From contig NZ_JAXMIH010000011.1 in the NCBI RefSeq assembly GCF_034366625.1, forward strand, positions 124,001 to 188,000: a stretch of DNA of 64,000 bases. The letters are read 5' to 3'. The position numbers were made by a program, and so were the translations under genes. The notes under the pieces were generated by a model, which saw only the letters and a list, made by a program, of their open reading frames with translations, searched no databases and was not told the origin of the DNA. Origin of the DNA: Prosthecobacter sp. (lineage in GTDB: Bacteria > Verrucomicrobiota > Verrucomicrobiia > Verrucomicrobiales > Verrucomicrobiaceae). Below, one piece after another: positions 35,144 through 45,422 of the stretch (positions are counted from its first letter, which is position 1; every line of letters begins with the position of its first letter).

Positions 35144-36670
35144 TTATTTCTGCTTCAACCAGTCAGGCAGCACGATCTCGGTGCTTTTGACCGGAGCCGT
35201 ATCGCCTTTCCAGACAAAGCCCGCATCTTCAAAACTCTCGTGGTGCTCGCGTAGAAATCCCAGCAATCTGCGGCCCATCTGTTTGTTCGGCGAATCATGA
35301 CGCACGGCAAAGGGCTGCACCGCCTTCGATTTGTCCGCAGGCAGCGGCACCGCATCGAAATGCACACTGTCGTTATGAATATTGATGCGATACACCACCG
35401 CCGCGTCCAGCGAGCCCGTGCGCATCTGGTTGACCAAAAAATCCGCCGTAGGCACCTGGGATGAAGCATTCTTGCTCACGCTGTCCCACAGATTCATCGA
35501 CTTCAGCATCGATTTCGTGAGAAAGCCCAGTGTGGACTGCTCCGCATTGCACAGGCCGACACGCAACCCCGGACGTGCCAGATCGGCCAGCGTGCGGATG
35601 TTCTGCGTGTTGCCCTTCGGCACGGCGATCACAATCTCCGCCTCCGTCAGCATGACTGATTCTGGAAACTGTTCAGCCACGGGCGGCACAAAGCAGATGT
35701 CGCAGGCATAATAAGCATCCGGGAATTTTGGATTGCTGCTGTCGCCCATTGTTTTCATCGTCGCACACAGGATGCCGCAGCCGTTGAACACCGTCGTCAT
35801 CGTGATGCCCTCGCGCGTGGCGAACTGCTGCAGCAGCTTCTCAATGGCCGTGCGGTTCACGCCGCCGCTGTAAAGAATCAAGTCGGGCCGCATCGCCCAT
35901 TTGTCTCCCGGCACCGCAGTGAATCCGTGTTTTTGGAAAATGACGGCCCCTTTTTCAGGTGCGGTCAGGTAGCGGGCGAATCGCAGCGCCTCCGCAGGCT
36001 GCTGGCAGGAGGCAAGCACCGTGGCCGTGGCAAATTCTTCATGTTTCGCCAGCCCCGGCAGCGTCACGGCCTCCAGCTCCTTGAACTGCGGCACGGTCGA
36101 GTCCCACACAATCGCCGCATCCACCGCTCCCAGCGAGAGATCCGCCGCGATTTCGGTCACGGTCGGCTTCATCACCGCTGCCTTGGCCGCCAGTGCATCC
36201 CATTCACTCCCGAGCAGTTTCTTCGTCACACGTCCTATGCTCGCCGCTTCGGGGTTCGGCAGTGCCAGTTTGATTTCGTCCTTCTTCAGCGCCTCCAGGC
36301 TGTCGATGTGCTTGGGATTGCCCCTGGCCACGGCCAGCACCGGCTTCTGTTTCGCCACTTGAAACTCTTCACGGGTCACACCCAGTTTTTTCGCATCCGC
36401 CAGTGCTCCATCATCCGCAGCGACGAAAAGATCACCCTGCTTGGCGATTTTGAGCTGACTGAGCAGCGTTCCGGTGCCGCCATACTGCAGCCGCACCTCC
36501 GTTCCCGTTTCCTTTTGATAAGCGAGAGCGATTTCTTCCACAGGTTTCTTCAATCCAGCGGCGCAGAACACCGTGAGCGTGCCGGAACCCTGTCGGTCAG
36601 GCTTCAACACGATCCATACCGCCGCTGTGGCGGCTGCCAGCAGGAGAAGGGAGAGCAGTTTTTTCATCAT
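35144..36670 (-). CDS. Double ModA-like substrate-binding protein
   Basis: A 508-residue exported protein with two tandem type-2 periplasmic binding domains of the molybdate/tungstate (ModA) kind. The N-terminal hydrophobic helix MKKLLSLLLLAAATAAVWIV is a signal or anchor. Domain 1 runs about 30-250 (TLTVFCAAGLKKPVEEIA, GGTGTLLSQL, VDAAIVW). Domain 2 runs about 260-500 (LILYSGGVNRTAIEKLLQQF, FNGCGILCATM, GSLDAAVVYRI). A normal ModA has a single domain, so this is a duplication/fusion. No modB or modC is next to it. The start is placed at the MMKK double ATG (36670). It may be the last gene of the minus-strand operon, 40 bases after the DUF1501 gene. Confidence 0.8.
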   Translation of the reverse strand: MMKKLLSLLLLAAATAAVWIVLKPDRQGSGTLTVFCAAGLKKPVEEIALAYQKETGTEVRLQYGGTGTLLSQLKIAKQGDLFVAADDGALADAKKLGVTREEFQVAKQKPVLAVARGNPKHIDSLEALKKDEIKLALPNPEAASIGRVTKKLLGSEWDALAAKAAVMKPTVTEIAADLSLGAVDAAIVWDSTVPQFKELEAVTLPGLAKHEEFATATVLASCQQPAEALRFARYLTAPEKGAVIFQKHGFTAVPGDKWAMRPDLILYSGGVNRTAIEKLLQQFATREGITMTTVFNGCGILCATMKTMGDSSNPKFPDAYYACDICFVPPVAEQFPESVMLTEAEIVIAVPKGNTQNIRTLADLARPGLRVGLCNAEQSTLGFLTKSMLKSMNLWDSVSKNASSQVPTADFLVNQMRTGSLDAAVVYRINIHNDSVHFDAVPLPADKSKAVQPFAVRHDSPNKQMGRRLLGFLREHHESFEDAGFVWKGDTAPVKSTEIVLPDWLKQK

Positions 36671-36710
36671 GCCATGCTTGAACGTGTAATGATGAAGACA
36701 TCGCTCATTT

Positions 36711-38135
36711 TTAACCAATCAATTTATCAATCACCCGCCCCCCGAACTGCGAGAGCTGCTTGAAGCGGCCCGCGTGATAAAACGTCAGCTTGTTGTCATC
36801 CAGGCCGAGCAGCCGCAGCAGGGTCACATGCACATCACGCACATGATGCACCTCCTCGATGGCTTCCATGCCGCGATCATCGGTGGAACCAATGGTGTGA
36901 CCCGCCTTCACGCCACCGCCGGCAAACCAGACCATCATCGCCTTCGGGTTGTGATCGCGGCCATAGGCCGTGCCACCGCGCACGCCGTTGTCCGGAGTGC
37001 GTCCAAATTCACCGCACCAAACGATCAGCGTGTCGTCCAAAAGACCGCGTTGTTTGAGATCCCTGATCAGCGCGGCAATCGGCTGGTCCACCTGCCGGAT
37101 CAGATTGCCGTGCGCACGCTCGATGTAGTCATGACTGTCCCAGGTGCCTGCGTAGAGCTGCACAAAGCGCACGCCCTTCTCCACCAGCTTGCGCGCTAAC
37201 AAACACTTCCGACCAAAAGCATCCGTCGCGTCATTACCGATGCCGTACATGGCTTTCGTCTTGTCGTCTTCCTTGCTCAGGTCCAGCGTCTCTGGCACCT
37301 GCGTCTGCATGCGAAAGGCCAGCTCGTAATTGTTCATGCGAGCCTTCAGTTCATCGTGCCACGGATGCTCCTCGGCGTGCTTTTGATTTAACTTCGCCAG
37401 CAGATCCAGATTCGCTCGCTGATGCTCCGGCGCGATGCCCTGCGGCGGTTTCAAATCGAGAATCGGCGAGCCTTTCGGCCTTAGCGGCGTCCCTTGAAAC
37501 TGCGCTGGCAGATAACCATTGCCCCAGTTCGCGCTCCCGCCTTGCGGATAGCTGATCTCCGGCAGCACGATGAATCCCGGCAGATCCTGATTCACCGAGC
37601 CGAGTCCATACGTCACCCACGACCCAATCGCCGGATCACCGCCGAAGCGATTGCCGCAGTTCATCTGATACATCGCCGTCGGATGGTTCACCGAATCGAC
37701 CTGACATCCGCGAAAGAAACACAACTCATCCGCCACCGCGCTCAGATGCTGCCACGGCTCGCTCATCCACGCGCCCGACTGCCCATGCTGTGCGAACTTG
37801 AACGGCGACTTCACATAATACCGCTTCCCGCTCTCCATCGCTGACTTCTGCTTCCCCTCCCGCGTGAACTCCTTCAGATGCAGCTTCTCCAGCATCGGCT
37901 TCGGGTCAAAGCAGTCGATATGGCTCGGCCCGCCCTCCATCATTAGAAAAATGCAGTTCTTGGCCTTCGCCGGCACCTGCTGCGCCTTGGGCGCCAGCGG
38001 TCCCTTCGCTTCCGCCGCCAACAGCGAAGTCAGAGCTACGCTGCCAAGTGAAGTGCCCAGTCCATACACAAACTCACGCCGCGTCGGTGCATGAAAGGCG
38101 CGCGATCCAGCACAGGGAAAGAAGGAGGTGTTCAT
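36711..38135 (-). CDS. DUF1501 (sulfatase-fold) protein, module A
   Basis: A 474-residue DUF1501 protein, an alkaline phosphatase/sulfatase-superfamily relative frequent in Planctomycetes and Verrucomicrobia. A twin-arginine leader TRREFVYGLGTSLG near 18-31 suggests Tat export. Conserved family segments include FLMMEGGPSHIDCFDPKP, VRFVQLYAGTWDSHD and VWCGEFGRTPDN. DUF1501 genes are almost always paired with PSCyt1-DUF1549-DUF1553 genes, as here, with a three-base gap. The function is unknown; a role in surface polysaccharide breakdown is often suggested because of such neighbourhoods. Confidence 0.92.
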   Translation of the reverse strand: MNTSFFPCAGSRAFHAPTRREFVYGLGTSLGSVALTSLLAAEAKGPLAPKAQQVPAKAKNCIFLMMEGGPSHIDCFDPKPMLEKLHLKEFTREGKQKSAMESGKRYYVKSPFKFAQHGQSGAWMSEPWQHLSAVADELCFFRGCQVDSVNHPTAMYQMNCGNRFGGDPAIGSWVTYGLGSVNQDLPGFIVLPEISYPQGGSANWGNGYLPAQFQGTPLRPKGSPILDLKPPQGIAPEHQRANLDLLAKLNQKHAEEHPWHDELKARMNNYELAFRMQTQVPETLDLSKEDDKTKAMYGIGNDATDAFGRKCLLARKLVEKGVRFVQLYAGTWDSHDYIERAHGNLIRQVDQPIAALIRDLKQRGLLDDTLIVWCGEFGRTPDNGVRGGTAYGRDHNPKAMMVWFAGGGVKAGHTIGSTDDRGMEAIEEVHHVRDVHVTLLRLLGLDDNKLTFYHAGRFKQLSQFGGRVIDKLIG

Positions 38136-38138
38136 GGC

Positions 38139-40912
38139 TCAGTAGAGATAAGAAAATTCATTCGAGTTCAGCAACACGAGGCACACATCTGCCAGCGCAC
38201 GCGTGCGAGCATCGACATCAGCAGGTTGCAGGTCGGGAATGAACTCGGTGTATCCGGGCAGCTTCTCGTGGAACGAAAACTTCTCGCCCGTGTTCTCCTC
38301 CACAGCGTCGCGCTTCACGCTCAGTGGCGGTTTGGGTGTCGCAATGACCACGGTGGCTTGTTTCTTCTGCATCTGCTGCCAGTGGGCTTCGCAAGCTGCC
38401 TTCTCATCCGCCGTTGGAGTCCGGCCATAGGTGAGCTGAAACACTCGCTCGATCACATCAGCCGATTTTTCCTTCAAAACACGATTCGCCAGCGCCAAGG
38501 CACGATCATAACTCGCCTGACCATTGAACAGGCTGAAAACCTGCGGCGTGACCGTCGAAACTTCACGTGCTTCGCACGAAAAGTCCGGCCCAGGCTCATT
38601 GAACACCTCCATGAACGGATCACGCACGCCGCGAATCTTCAGCGCATACAAACTGCGCCGATGCCGCTGTTCCGGCAACGCATTCGGCACCCAGGCTGCC
38701 GCAAAGGTGCCCATCACCTGCCGCGGCTGCATCGCCACCTCGATGTTGATCTCCGGGCGATTCGGGATGCCGCCGAGAGCGGGATTCAGTTCACCCGTGA
38801 TACTGAGCATCGTGTCCCTCATCTCTTCGGCCATGAGGCGGCGGGGTTTGAAGGTGGCGTAAAACTCGCTCTACGATACGCCGCGCTCATCATGATCACC
38901 CGATGCATCTCCTTGATGCTCCAGTTCTTCTCCACCAGCGTCGCCGCCAGCCAGTCGAGCAGTTCGGGATGAGTCGGCTTCTTCCCCGTGCTGCCGAAGT
39001 TGTTCGGGTTCCCCGCGATGGCCTGGCCGAAGTGCCAGAGCCATAGGCGGTTCACGATGGTGCGCGTGGTCAGCGGGTTGTCTTGGCTCGCAATCCAGTT
39101 CGCCAGCGTCATTCGACGGCCTTCGACAGCATCGCGAAACTCGACGCTTGCCAGAACGGACAGCACGCCCGGTTTGACCGGCTTCGTCGGCGAAAACAGA
39201 TCACCGCCGCCCAGGATGGCCGTCTGCTCCAGTTCACCGCTCGTCATGCGATCCTGCGGCATCCGCATCGGTTGATTGACCGACGTGATCTGCGGCGTGC
39301 GGCCATTATAGACACTGAATGCGAAGGGCTCATAGCGCTCCAGTTCCCACTTCAGCCGCTCCAGACCTTTGCGTGCCACACGCTCGTTGCCGTAATCCTC
39401 GGGTTCGAAGCCGACAAGCTTCGGCGGATACTGATCTTCCGGCAGATTCTGTTTCTGCATCGCGCTACGGGCCACCTCAAAGGCACCGGTGAAATCACGC
39501 TTGCCCTTCTTCATCTTGCCGCCCTGCGCAATGAATGCCTGCGCTGATGCCACCGCCTTGTCCCACGCACTGCGGTCCAGCTTCTTTTCGGCATACCACT
39601 TCTCGGCATTGGCGAGCATTTTTGCATCCAAGGTCTTGAGCATCTGCATGTGTTCGATACGTCGCGTCTCCAGATGCTTCTTCTCATCAAATCCCACAGT
39701 GTTCTCCTCCTTCAAAAACGGTGCCTGACGCTCCGCAAGCTGTGTGGTCGAGAAGCAGGCCTGCATCGAGTAATAATCATGCGTTGGGATGGGATCAAAT
39801 TTGTGATCATGACAGCGCGCGCATTGCAGCGAGTGAGCGAGGAAGGTTTCACCCACGCTGTTCGTCACATCATCGAGAAACCGCTGCCGTGCCACCTTCG
39901 CCACCTCCATGCCTGTCAGTTCCCACGGCCCCATGCGCAAGAAACCAGTCGCGATCAGTGATTCTGCATCATTTGGTTTCAATTCATCTCCTGCGATCTG
40001 CTCTTTGATGAACTGGTCATACGGTTTGTCGGCATTGAAGCTGCGCACCACATAGTCGCGGTAGCGCCACGCATTCCCGCGCTCGTAGTCATTCGCAAAA
40101 CCGCTGCTGTCCGCATAGCGCACCACATCCAGCCAGTGCCGCGCCATGCGCTCGCCGTAGTGCGGTGACTCCAAAAGACGATCAATCAGCTTCGCATAGG
40201 TCGCATCACTCCCATTCGTCCTATCCATTTCATCCACAAACGCCGTCACCTCCTCCGGCGTCGGCGGCAGGCCCGTAAGGTCAAAGGTGGCGCGACGGAT
40301 GAAGGTGCGGGCATCCGCAGGCGGCGCGGGATCTTTGACCGCCAGCAGTGCATCAATTTCCTGGCCCTTCGCTTCTGGCTCCACGCTCGGTTTCTTCACC
40401 GGCTGATACGCCCACAAACCTTCCGGCTTATAACGCCGGTTTGCCCACTCCGGCGACAGCGCTCCTGTCGTCTTCACCGTGATGCCATCTTCCGCGCTCC
40501 ACTTCTCGGCGTTGGCCTTCGCGATCTCATTGCGGCGGACTTCATCCGGCCATGCAGCACCTGCGGTGATCCAGTCTTTGATCCAGGCAATCTGCTCAGC
40601 GTAGAGCTTGTCGGCTTCCTTCGGCGGCATCGCCTCCCAGTCGTCATGCTTGCGGGTGATGGCGAGATACAGCGGGCTTTGATCCGCCTTGCCGGGTATG
40701 AGCGCAGTCTGCTCGCTCTCACCGCCCTTGAGCGTGGCGGCGAGCGTGCGCATGTCGAAGCCACCCTTGATCTTCTTCTCGTCGTTCCCATGACAGGCGA
40801 GGCACTTCTCCTGAAACAGCGGCCATACGCGGCGCACAAACAACGCCTCGGCGTCCTCGGCATGGAGCGAGGAAACAGCCACTAAAATGAGGAGGATAGC
40901 TTTGTCAGTCAT
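38139..40912 (-). pseudogene. PSCyt1-DUF1549-DUF1553 protein, frameshifted
   Basis: The N-terminal part (40912-38819, 697 residues) has a signal peptide, a planctomycete cytochrome c motif CLACH, the DUF1549 domain and most of DUF1553. The C-terminal part (frame open through 38834-38139) completes DUF1553, with MRDTMLSITGELNP and HRRSLYALKIRGVRDPFMEV. The frames overlap; adding one base to the A4 run at 38861-38864 (T4 on the coding strand) restores the typical reading SFYATFKPRRLMAEEMRD. It is therefore one gene with a one-base frameshift: a recent mutation, sequencing error or slippage site. The start is taken at the ATG at 40912, which opens the signal peptide. Confidence 0.8.
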
Positions 40913-40928
40913 GTGCGGATAAAAAAGC

Positions 40929-42455
40929 TCATTCGGGTTGGCCTTGTTGATAAATGGTTTGAATCTCAGCGGCGGATAAAACGGCGCTGTAGATCGCAAA
41001 TTCATCAATCGCGCCGTTCAGATTGCGGATGGGGAAGGGGTGGCTGGCGGTTGGGAGGCCCCAGTTGCCGATCTCGCAGGGACCGAAGGTGATGTCGCGA
41101 CCGGGTTGATGCAGCGCGGAAACTTCGCGGCTGACCTCGCGGCCGTCGAAGTATTGGATGACCGCGCCGCTTTGATTGTCATAGCTCACGGCGAGGTGAT
41201 GCCAGCGGCCGAGGCTGTCGGCGGTGAAGACGGGTTTACTGTAATACATCTGGTTGTACATCGCGTTCTTCGCGGCATCGGCAGGTCGATAAATGATCGA
41301 GAACATGAGGCTGCCGTCCTCGTGGATCTGCCAATGCGGCTCGCCGTTGTCGTAGCAGTCGGTGAGCAGCAGTGAGTTATACTTTTTGTCCACGCTATCG
41401 ACCTTCACCCAGCAGGCGAGTGTGAGCGCCTGGTAGGTGCCGTCGAGATTCAGGCGCACACGATCACCGGGGCGTTTGAACTCAAGCGCCTCCTTTTCCG
41501 GCCAGCGGCCCTGTGTCCAGCTCGCTCCGACGGCTCCGCCTGCGCGTTCTTTGCGGCGTGGCTCGGTGAAGTTGTTCACGAGCCGATCCCAGCGGTCGTC
41601 CGGCCAATGCTTGAAGGTGTAGTAGGCGATGAGGCGCGGGTCTTTGCGCGCTTCCTGCGACCACTTCTGCCAGTCCGCATGGCGCTGGCTCTGGCGCTGC
41701 TTCACCAAGCCTTGCAACTCGCTGATGGGAAGGAAACCAGCGGTCGTCTGGCCGAGCGTCATGCCTTCTTTGAGGCTGGCGGGCGGTTGGTCGGTGTGCG
41801 CGATGACCTCGCCCTCGAAGACATGTACGGCACTGGTGTTGTCCTTCACATTCAGCGCGAACTCGGTGCCGAGATCCTCCAGCTTTATGCCGGGGGCGTG
41901 CATGAGGAAGCCTTTCGCAGCCGGTGGCACATGCACACGCACGCGACCGTTAACACAACGTGCCTCCCAGGCGGAGATGATTTCGATTTCGGCGGCTCCT
42001 TCGACCAAGGCGGTGGCGCCGCTGAAGAACTCGATCTGCGCGAGGCCTTTGGCGAGCTTGATGGTGCCGGGATTGATCGTGTCGCCGCTGCGGAGGGTGG
42101 TTTGCTCGAACTCGGCGTCCATTGTCTGGCTGAGCATGGCAACGCCGTTCGAGGTGGCCTCGGCGTCGGTAGTTTCGCGTGGCCAGAAGACAAACGCGAG
42201 CGTGATGACGGCAGCGGCAGCGAACGCTGGGATGAGTTTTTTCCACCGCAGAGATTGGGAGAACGCAGAGGCTTGGTTTTGAAGGCGACCCGTGCCGATT
42301 TGCGGCTGCTGGAGCAGGCGGGCGTGTTGATCGGCGAGTTCGAGATAAAGGCGGCGGGCCTGCCAGTCGTTGCGCAGGAGGCTTTCGAGCTGCGCGTGCT
42401 GCTCGGGCGTGATCTCATTGTCGAGCTGGGTGTGGATGAGCGATTCGAGGTTCAT
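40929..42455 (-). CDS. FecR-like anti-sigma protein with LamG/concanavalin domain, module A
   Basis: A 508-residue membrane protein. A short cytoplasmic N-terminus (LIHTQLDNEITPEQHAQLES, zinc-finger-like anti-sigma helix without the HxxxCxxC) is followed by a transmembrane helix at about 72-88. A FecR-like beta domain (about 120-240, [20 protein letters not shown] and DLGTEFALNV) and a C-terminal LamG/concanavalin-like jelly roll (about 275-500, LTLACWVKVDSV, GRWHHLAVSYDN) come next. It is coupled by ATGA to the sigma factor gene, so it probably controls that sigma from the membrane while its outer domain binds glycans. The start at 42455 is set by the overlap. Confidence 0.85.
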   Translation of the reverse strand: MNLESLIHTQLDNEITPEQHAQLESLLRNDWQARRLYLELADQHARLLQQPQIGTGRLQNQASAFSQSLRWKKLIPAFAAAAVITLAFVFWPRETTDAEATSNGVAMLSQTMDAEFEQTTLRSGDTINPGTIKLAKGLAQIEFFSGATALVEGAAEIEIISAWEARCVNGRVRVHVPPAAKGFLMHAPGIKLEDLGTEFALNVKDNTSAVHVFEGEVIAHTDQPPASLKEGMTLGQTTAGFLPISELQGLVKQRQSQRHADWQKWSQEARKDPRLIAYYTFKHWPDDRWDRLVNNFTEPRRKERAGGAVGASWTQGRWPEKEALEFKRPGDRVRLNLDGTYQALTLACWVKVDSVDKKYNSLLLTDCYDNGEPHWQIHEDGSLMFSIIYRPADAAKNAMYNQMYYSKPVFTADSLGRWHHLAVSYDNQSGAVIQYFDGREVSREVSALHQPGRDITFGPCEIGNWGLPTASHPFPIRNLNGAIDEFAIYSAVLSAAEIQTIYQQGQPE

Positions 42456-42985
42456 GCGAGGCCCTCCGATTGAAGCTGGCGTGTGACGCACTCGTGCAGG
42501 CGCTGGCGCAGCAGCTCCAGATTGCGGAACAGCGTGCGGCGGCTCAGGGCGAAGCGCTGCATCATCTCCTCCGCGCTCTGGCGTAGAGCGTAGCGGCTGG
42601 TGACCAGTTCCTTGTCCTGCGGCGTGAGTTTGCCGAGGCAGCCATCGAGGAGCCGCAGACGCTCGTCGAGTTGTGGTTCAATGTGGGCACGCTCATTCGC
42701 GATGAGGTCGATCACATCCTCACTAAACAGCAGCAGCGGCGAGCGTGCCGACTTCTCGCGATGCTTCTGCACCTGGAGATAAGCGAAGCGATACGCCCAC
42801 GGCAAAAAGGGCCGCGTGGTGTCATACTGGTCGAACTTCCGAAACAAGGCCACGCTCGTCTCCTGCAAGATGTCCCGCGCATCGGCCTCGCAGGGCACGA
42901 GACTGAAGATGTAACGGAAAAGCGGTTCCTGATGCTGCGTGAGCAGCAGAATGAGGCTTTCGGTGCTGTTGGGCGAATCTGGCAT
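42452..42985 (-). CDS. ECF-like sigma-70 factor, module A
   Basis: A 177-residue RNA polymerase sigma factor of the extracytoplasmic type seen in Planctomycetes and Verrucomicrobia. Region 2 is EADARDILQETSVALFRKFD with the core-binding helix RPFLPWAYRFAYLQVQKHR, and region 4 is LSRRTLFRNLELLRQRLHEC. It heads the module FecR-LamG / DUF1549-DUF1553 / DUF1501. The ATG at 42985 is preferred; the 13 residues before it in frame are not sigma-like. Its targets probably include its own operon. Confidence 0.88.
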   Translation of the reverse strand: MPDSPNSTESLILLLTQHQEPLFRYIFSLVPCEADARDILQETSVALFRKFDQYDTTRPFLPWAYRFAYLQVQKHREKSARSPLLLFSEDVIDLIANERAHIEPQLDERLRLLDGCLGKLTPQDKELVTSRYALRQSAEEMMQRFALSRRTLFRNLELLRQRLHECVTRQLQSEGLA

Positions 42986-43060
42986 GCTCCAGTGTATTCC
43001 CGACGATGGCCGACGCAGTGCCAATAATTCATCAGGCAGGCTCGCCCGGCGTTCGATAAG

Positions 43061-45370
43061 TCAGTCTTCCTGTTTTGGCATCAGGCGCGGAATGAAGATG
43101 GCCAGGAGCAGCAGCGCGAAGATGCCGGCGGCTTTCCAAGTCCAGTCTGGAAGGCCGGAGGCGGCGGTTGAAACAGTCGCGAGGGCGGGCACGGCCGCCG
43201 GGGCAAGCGCGGCGGCATTGATCTTGCGCAGGCTGACGTTCCGCACGCGTGCCGTGCTGCCGGGAGGCATGCGATAAGAGTTGAAGCCGATCAGGCCGGC
43301 CTCCACCTCCAGGCCGAGCCGCGCCATGTCATCGCGCGTGGCGACGGTGCGGCCGTTCACCTCATAGGTGATTTTTCCGCCAGCCGTGCGTACGCTGAAG
43401 GTATTCCACTCCTGAAGGCGAAAATCGACCGAGCGGGTGCTTTTGTCCGGGCTCGCGCACCAGGCCTTCGTGGCGGCCTGATCGCCGCGGATCGGAATGA
43501 TCATGACGCGCAGGCCATTCACACAGTCTGGCAGCCAGTGGAGCAAGGGCCCGAAGCCGTGACCAAAGCGGCTGCGCTGAACTCCGGCGGGCATGTCGAG
43601 GGCGATCTCGCCCTTCATCTCAATGTCCGGCCCCAAGGGCACGCGCAGCAGCAGGCGGGAACGCGGATGGTCCGTGCCGCGGCTGACGAGGCAGCCTTCC
43701 TTGTCCACGCTCCAGTCTCCCTCCTCAGGCTGGAGAAAGGCGGTGAGATGCCTTCGGAAGGGCAGGCTCACCCAGCCGCCTGCCTCCACGGCTTTTTGCA
43801 GGCCGGTGAACTCTCGCGCCTCACGCACATACTCCAGGGCGTCGTCGGAGAGGCCCTTCTCATCCACCTTGAGAAAAGCGGCGTGGATGTCCTCGACCTT
43901 AGCGTCCGGCGCGGGACTGGCGGCGGCGCGCACAGCCTCGCCGTAGGCACCGGTGTCTGCCTCCACCTCTGCCCGCAGGAGGCTCTCGTGGAGAAACATT
44001 TCGTGCAGGCGGGATCGGGTGCCGCGGTGCAGGCGCGGACCTGCGGCGGCGAGCGCCTGCGCTGCCAGCGCGTCGTCGTCCGCAAGCCAGGCGCACAGCG
44101 CCGCGTCCGACTGCCGCAGGTGGCGCGTCAGAGGCGGCGCGGCGGCCGCCGCTTCGAGGTAACCACGGCTCAACGTGGAAATTGCGGCGCGCACTTGGTC
44201 ATGTCGGAACACAGGCTGCGGACTGTAAATCTCCTCCGTGATGTTCATGGCCGCGGTCATGAGCAGGGAGGGGACACGCGTGTCGTAACGGCGTGTCTCC
44301 GCGCAGGCCTTGCCAAAGGCGAGCATCCGCTCATGGCTGCCGCCCCAGCGCGGCCGGTAGGCCCACAGCAGGGAGGTGTAGGCCGGTTGGTAGTCAAACT
44401 GGGCGCCCACCGCACGGTCAAACCATGCACGAATCTCGGACGGGTCCACGCTTTCACCCATCGCCACGGCGATCATGGAGGTGGCGGCCTCCGGGCGGTC
44501 AGGGCGCAGGCGTGCCGCCTGCCCCAGCAGTTCACGCGCGGATTTGAGGTGCTCCGCGAAGCCTTTCCACTGCTGGTCGGTGACACGGTCCGCCCACCCG
44601 CTGCTGCGCTTGACCCAGCCCAGTTCCTTTTCCGCGATGCCACGCAAAGTGAGCTTCAACCAGTCCGGCAGAGCAGCGGCCTCCACTGCCTTGCCATAGC
44701 CCTCCAGTGGCCCCGGCTGCGTGAAATCGACGGTGTTCATCAGGACCAGGTGCTGTCGCAGCAGCACGACATGAGTCGCCTCGTCGTAGCTGCCATCGCC
44801 AAGGCTACGAATGGCTGCCTGCGCCCAGCGAGATGCGATGGCGTCCTTGTTGACGCCATCTTTTTCCGCCGCCAGCCATCGCGTGTGAAGCGCGAGGCAC
44901 TCCAAGGCTCCGCCCAGTTCCTGGAAGGATCGTGACAGCACCTTTTCCAACGGCGGGGTCGGCTCCCGCCATGAGTCCGTCACCTCCAGCACGGCCCGCG
45001 CACCGAAAACGAGCACGAGCGGCTCGTCCGGAGCCTTTTGCATTAATTCGCGAAACTGGTTTGCCAGCGGCGAAAGCGCATGAGGATCGAGAAACTCCTT
45101 CTCCGCCTGTTCCAGCGCGGATTCGATCAGGGCGGAGGCTTCCGCTGCCCACGGCTGGCTCTTCCAGCGCTCCTGCGCCGGAGCCAGAAGCATGCGCCTG
45201 GCCCAGGCCCGTTGCTCGGCCTGGTAGTCCTTTTCCAGCATCGCGTCCTGTTTCACCGGCACAGGCTCCTCGACAGGAAAAGGCGTCCCGTCGTCCCGAG
45301 AACGGTTTTGGCCTTGCGAGAAGGAAGAGGCGAACGTGAGCAACAAGGAAACCAGCAGCAGATGTCTCAT
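43061..45370 (-). CDS. Large secreted or membrane-anchored protein of unknown function
   Basis: A 769-residue protein not assigned to a family as a whole. It has a signal peptide (MRHLLLVSLLLTFASSFSQG), a long alpha-helical TPR-like region (about 30-520), and a beta-rich domain near 560-720 resembling 3-keto-disaccharide hydrolase (DUF1080)/LamG-type jelly rolls (FSVRTAGGKITYEVNG, GLIGFNSYRMPPG). A C-terminal transmembrane helix (about 745-762, WKAAGIFALLLLAIFIP) ends the protein, with a short basic tail. It is probably periplasmic and anchored at its C-terminus. It lies between the two sigma/DUF1553 modules, 75 bases before the module A sigma gene. Confidence 0.75.
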   Translation of the reverse strand: MRHLLLVSLLLTFASSFSQGQNRSRDDGTPFPVEEPVPVKQDAMLEKDYQAEQRAWARRMLLAPAQERWKSQPWAAEASALIESALEQAEKEFLDPHALSPLANQFRELMQKAPDEPLVLVFGARAVLEVTDSWREPTPPLEKVLSRSFQELGGALECLALHTRWLAAEKDGVNKDAIASRWAQAAIRSLGDGSYDEATHVVLLRQHLVLMNTVDFTQPGPLEGYGKAVEAAALPDWLKLTLRGIAEKELGWVKRSSGWADRVTDQQWKGFAEHLKSARELLGQAARLRPDRPEAATSMIAVAMGESVDPSEIRAWFDRAVGAQFDYQPAYTSLLWAYRPRWGGSHERMLAFGKACAETRRYDTRVPSLLMTAAMNITEEIYSPQPVFRHDQVRAAISTLSRGYLEAAAAAPPLTRHLRQSDAALCAWLADDDALAAQALAAAGPRLHRGTRSRLHEMFLHESLLRAEVEADTGAYGEAVRAAASPAPDAKVEDIHAAFLKVDEKGLSDDALEYVREAREFTGLQKAVEAGGWVSLPFRRHLTAFLQPEEGDWSVDKEGCLVSRGTDHPRSRLLLRVPLGPDIEMKGEIALDMPAGVQRSRFGHGFGPLLHWLPDCVNGLRVMIIPIRGDQAATKAWCASPDKSTRSVDFRLQEWNTFSVRTAGGKITYEVNGRTVATRDDMARLGLEVEAGLIGFNSYRMPPGSTARVRNVSLRKINAAALAPAAVPALATVSTAASGLPDWTWKAAGIFALLLLAIFIPRLMPKQED

Positions 45371-45422
45371 GGCATGCGGTGATACCAAAACCATACGCCA
45401 TGCCGCAAGCTCAAAACATTTG

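Noticed and set aside
43538-44935. 465-residue plus-strand frame opposite the gene at 43061-45370
   Set aside because: The minus-strand reading has a signal peptide and membrane anchor; the plus-strand reading is low-complexity with no start signal.
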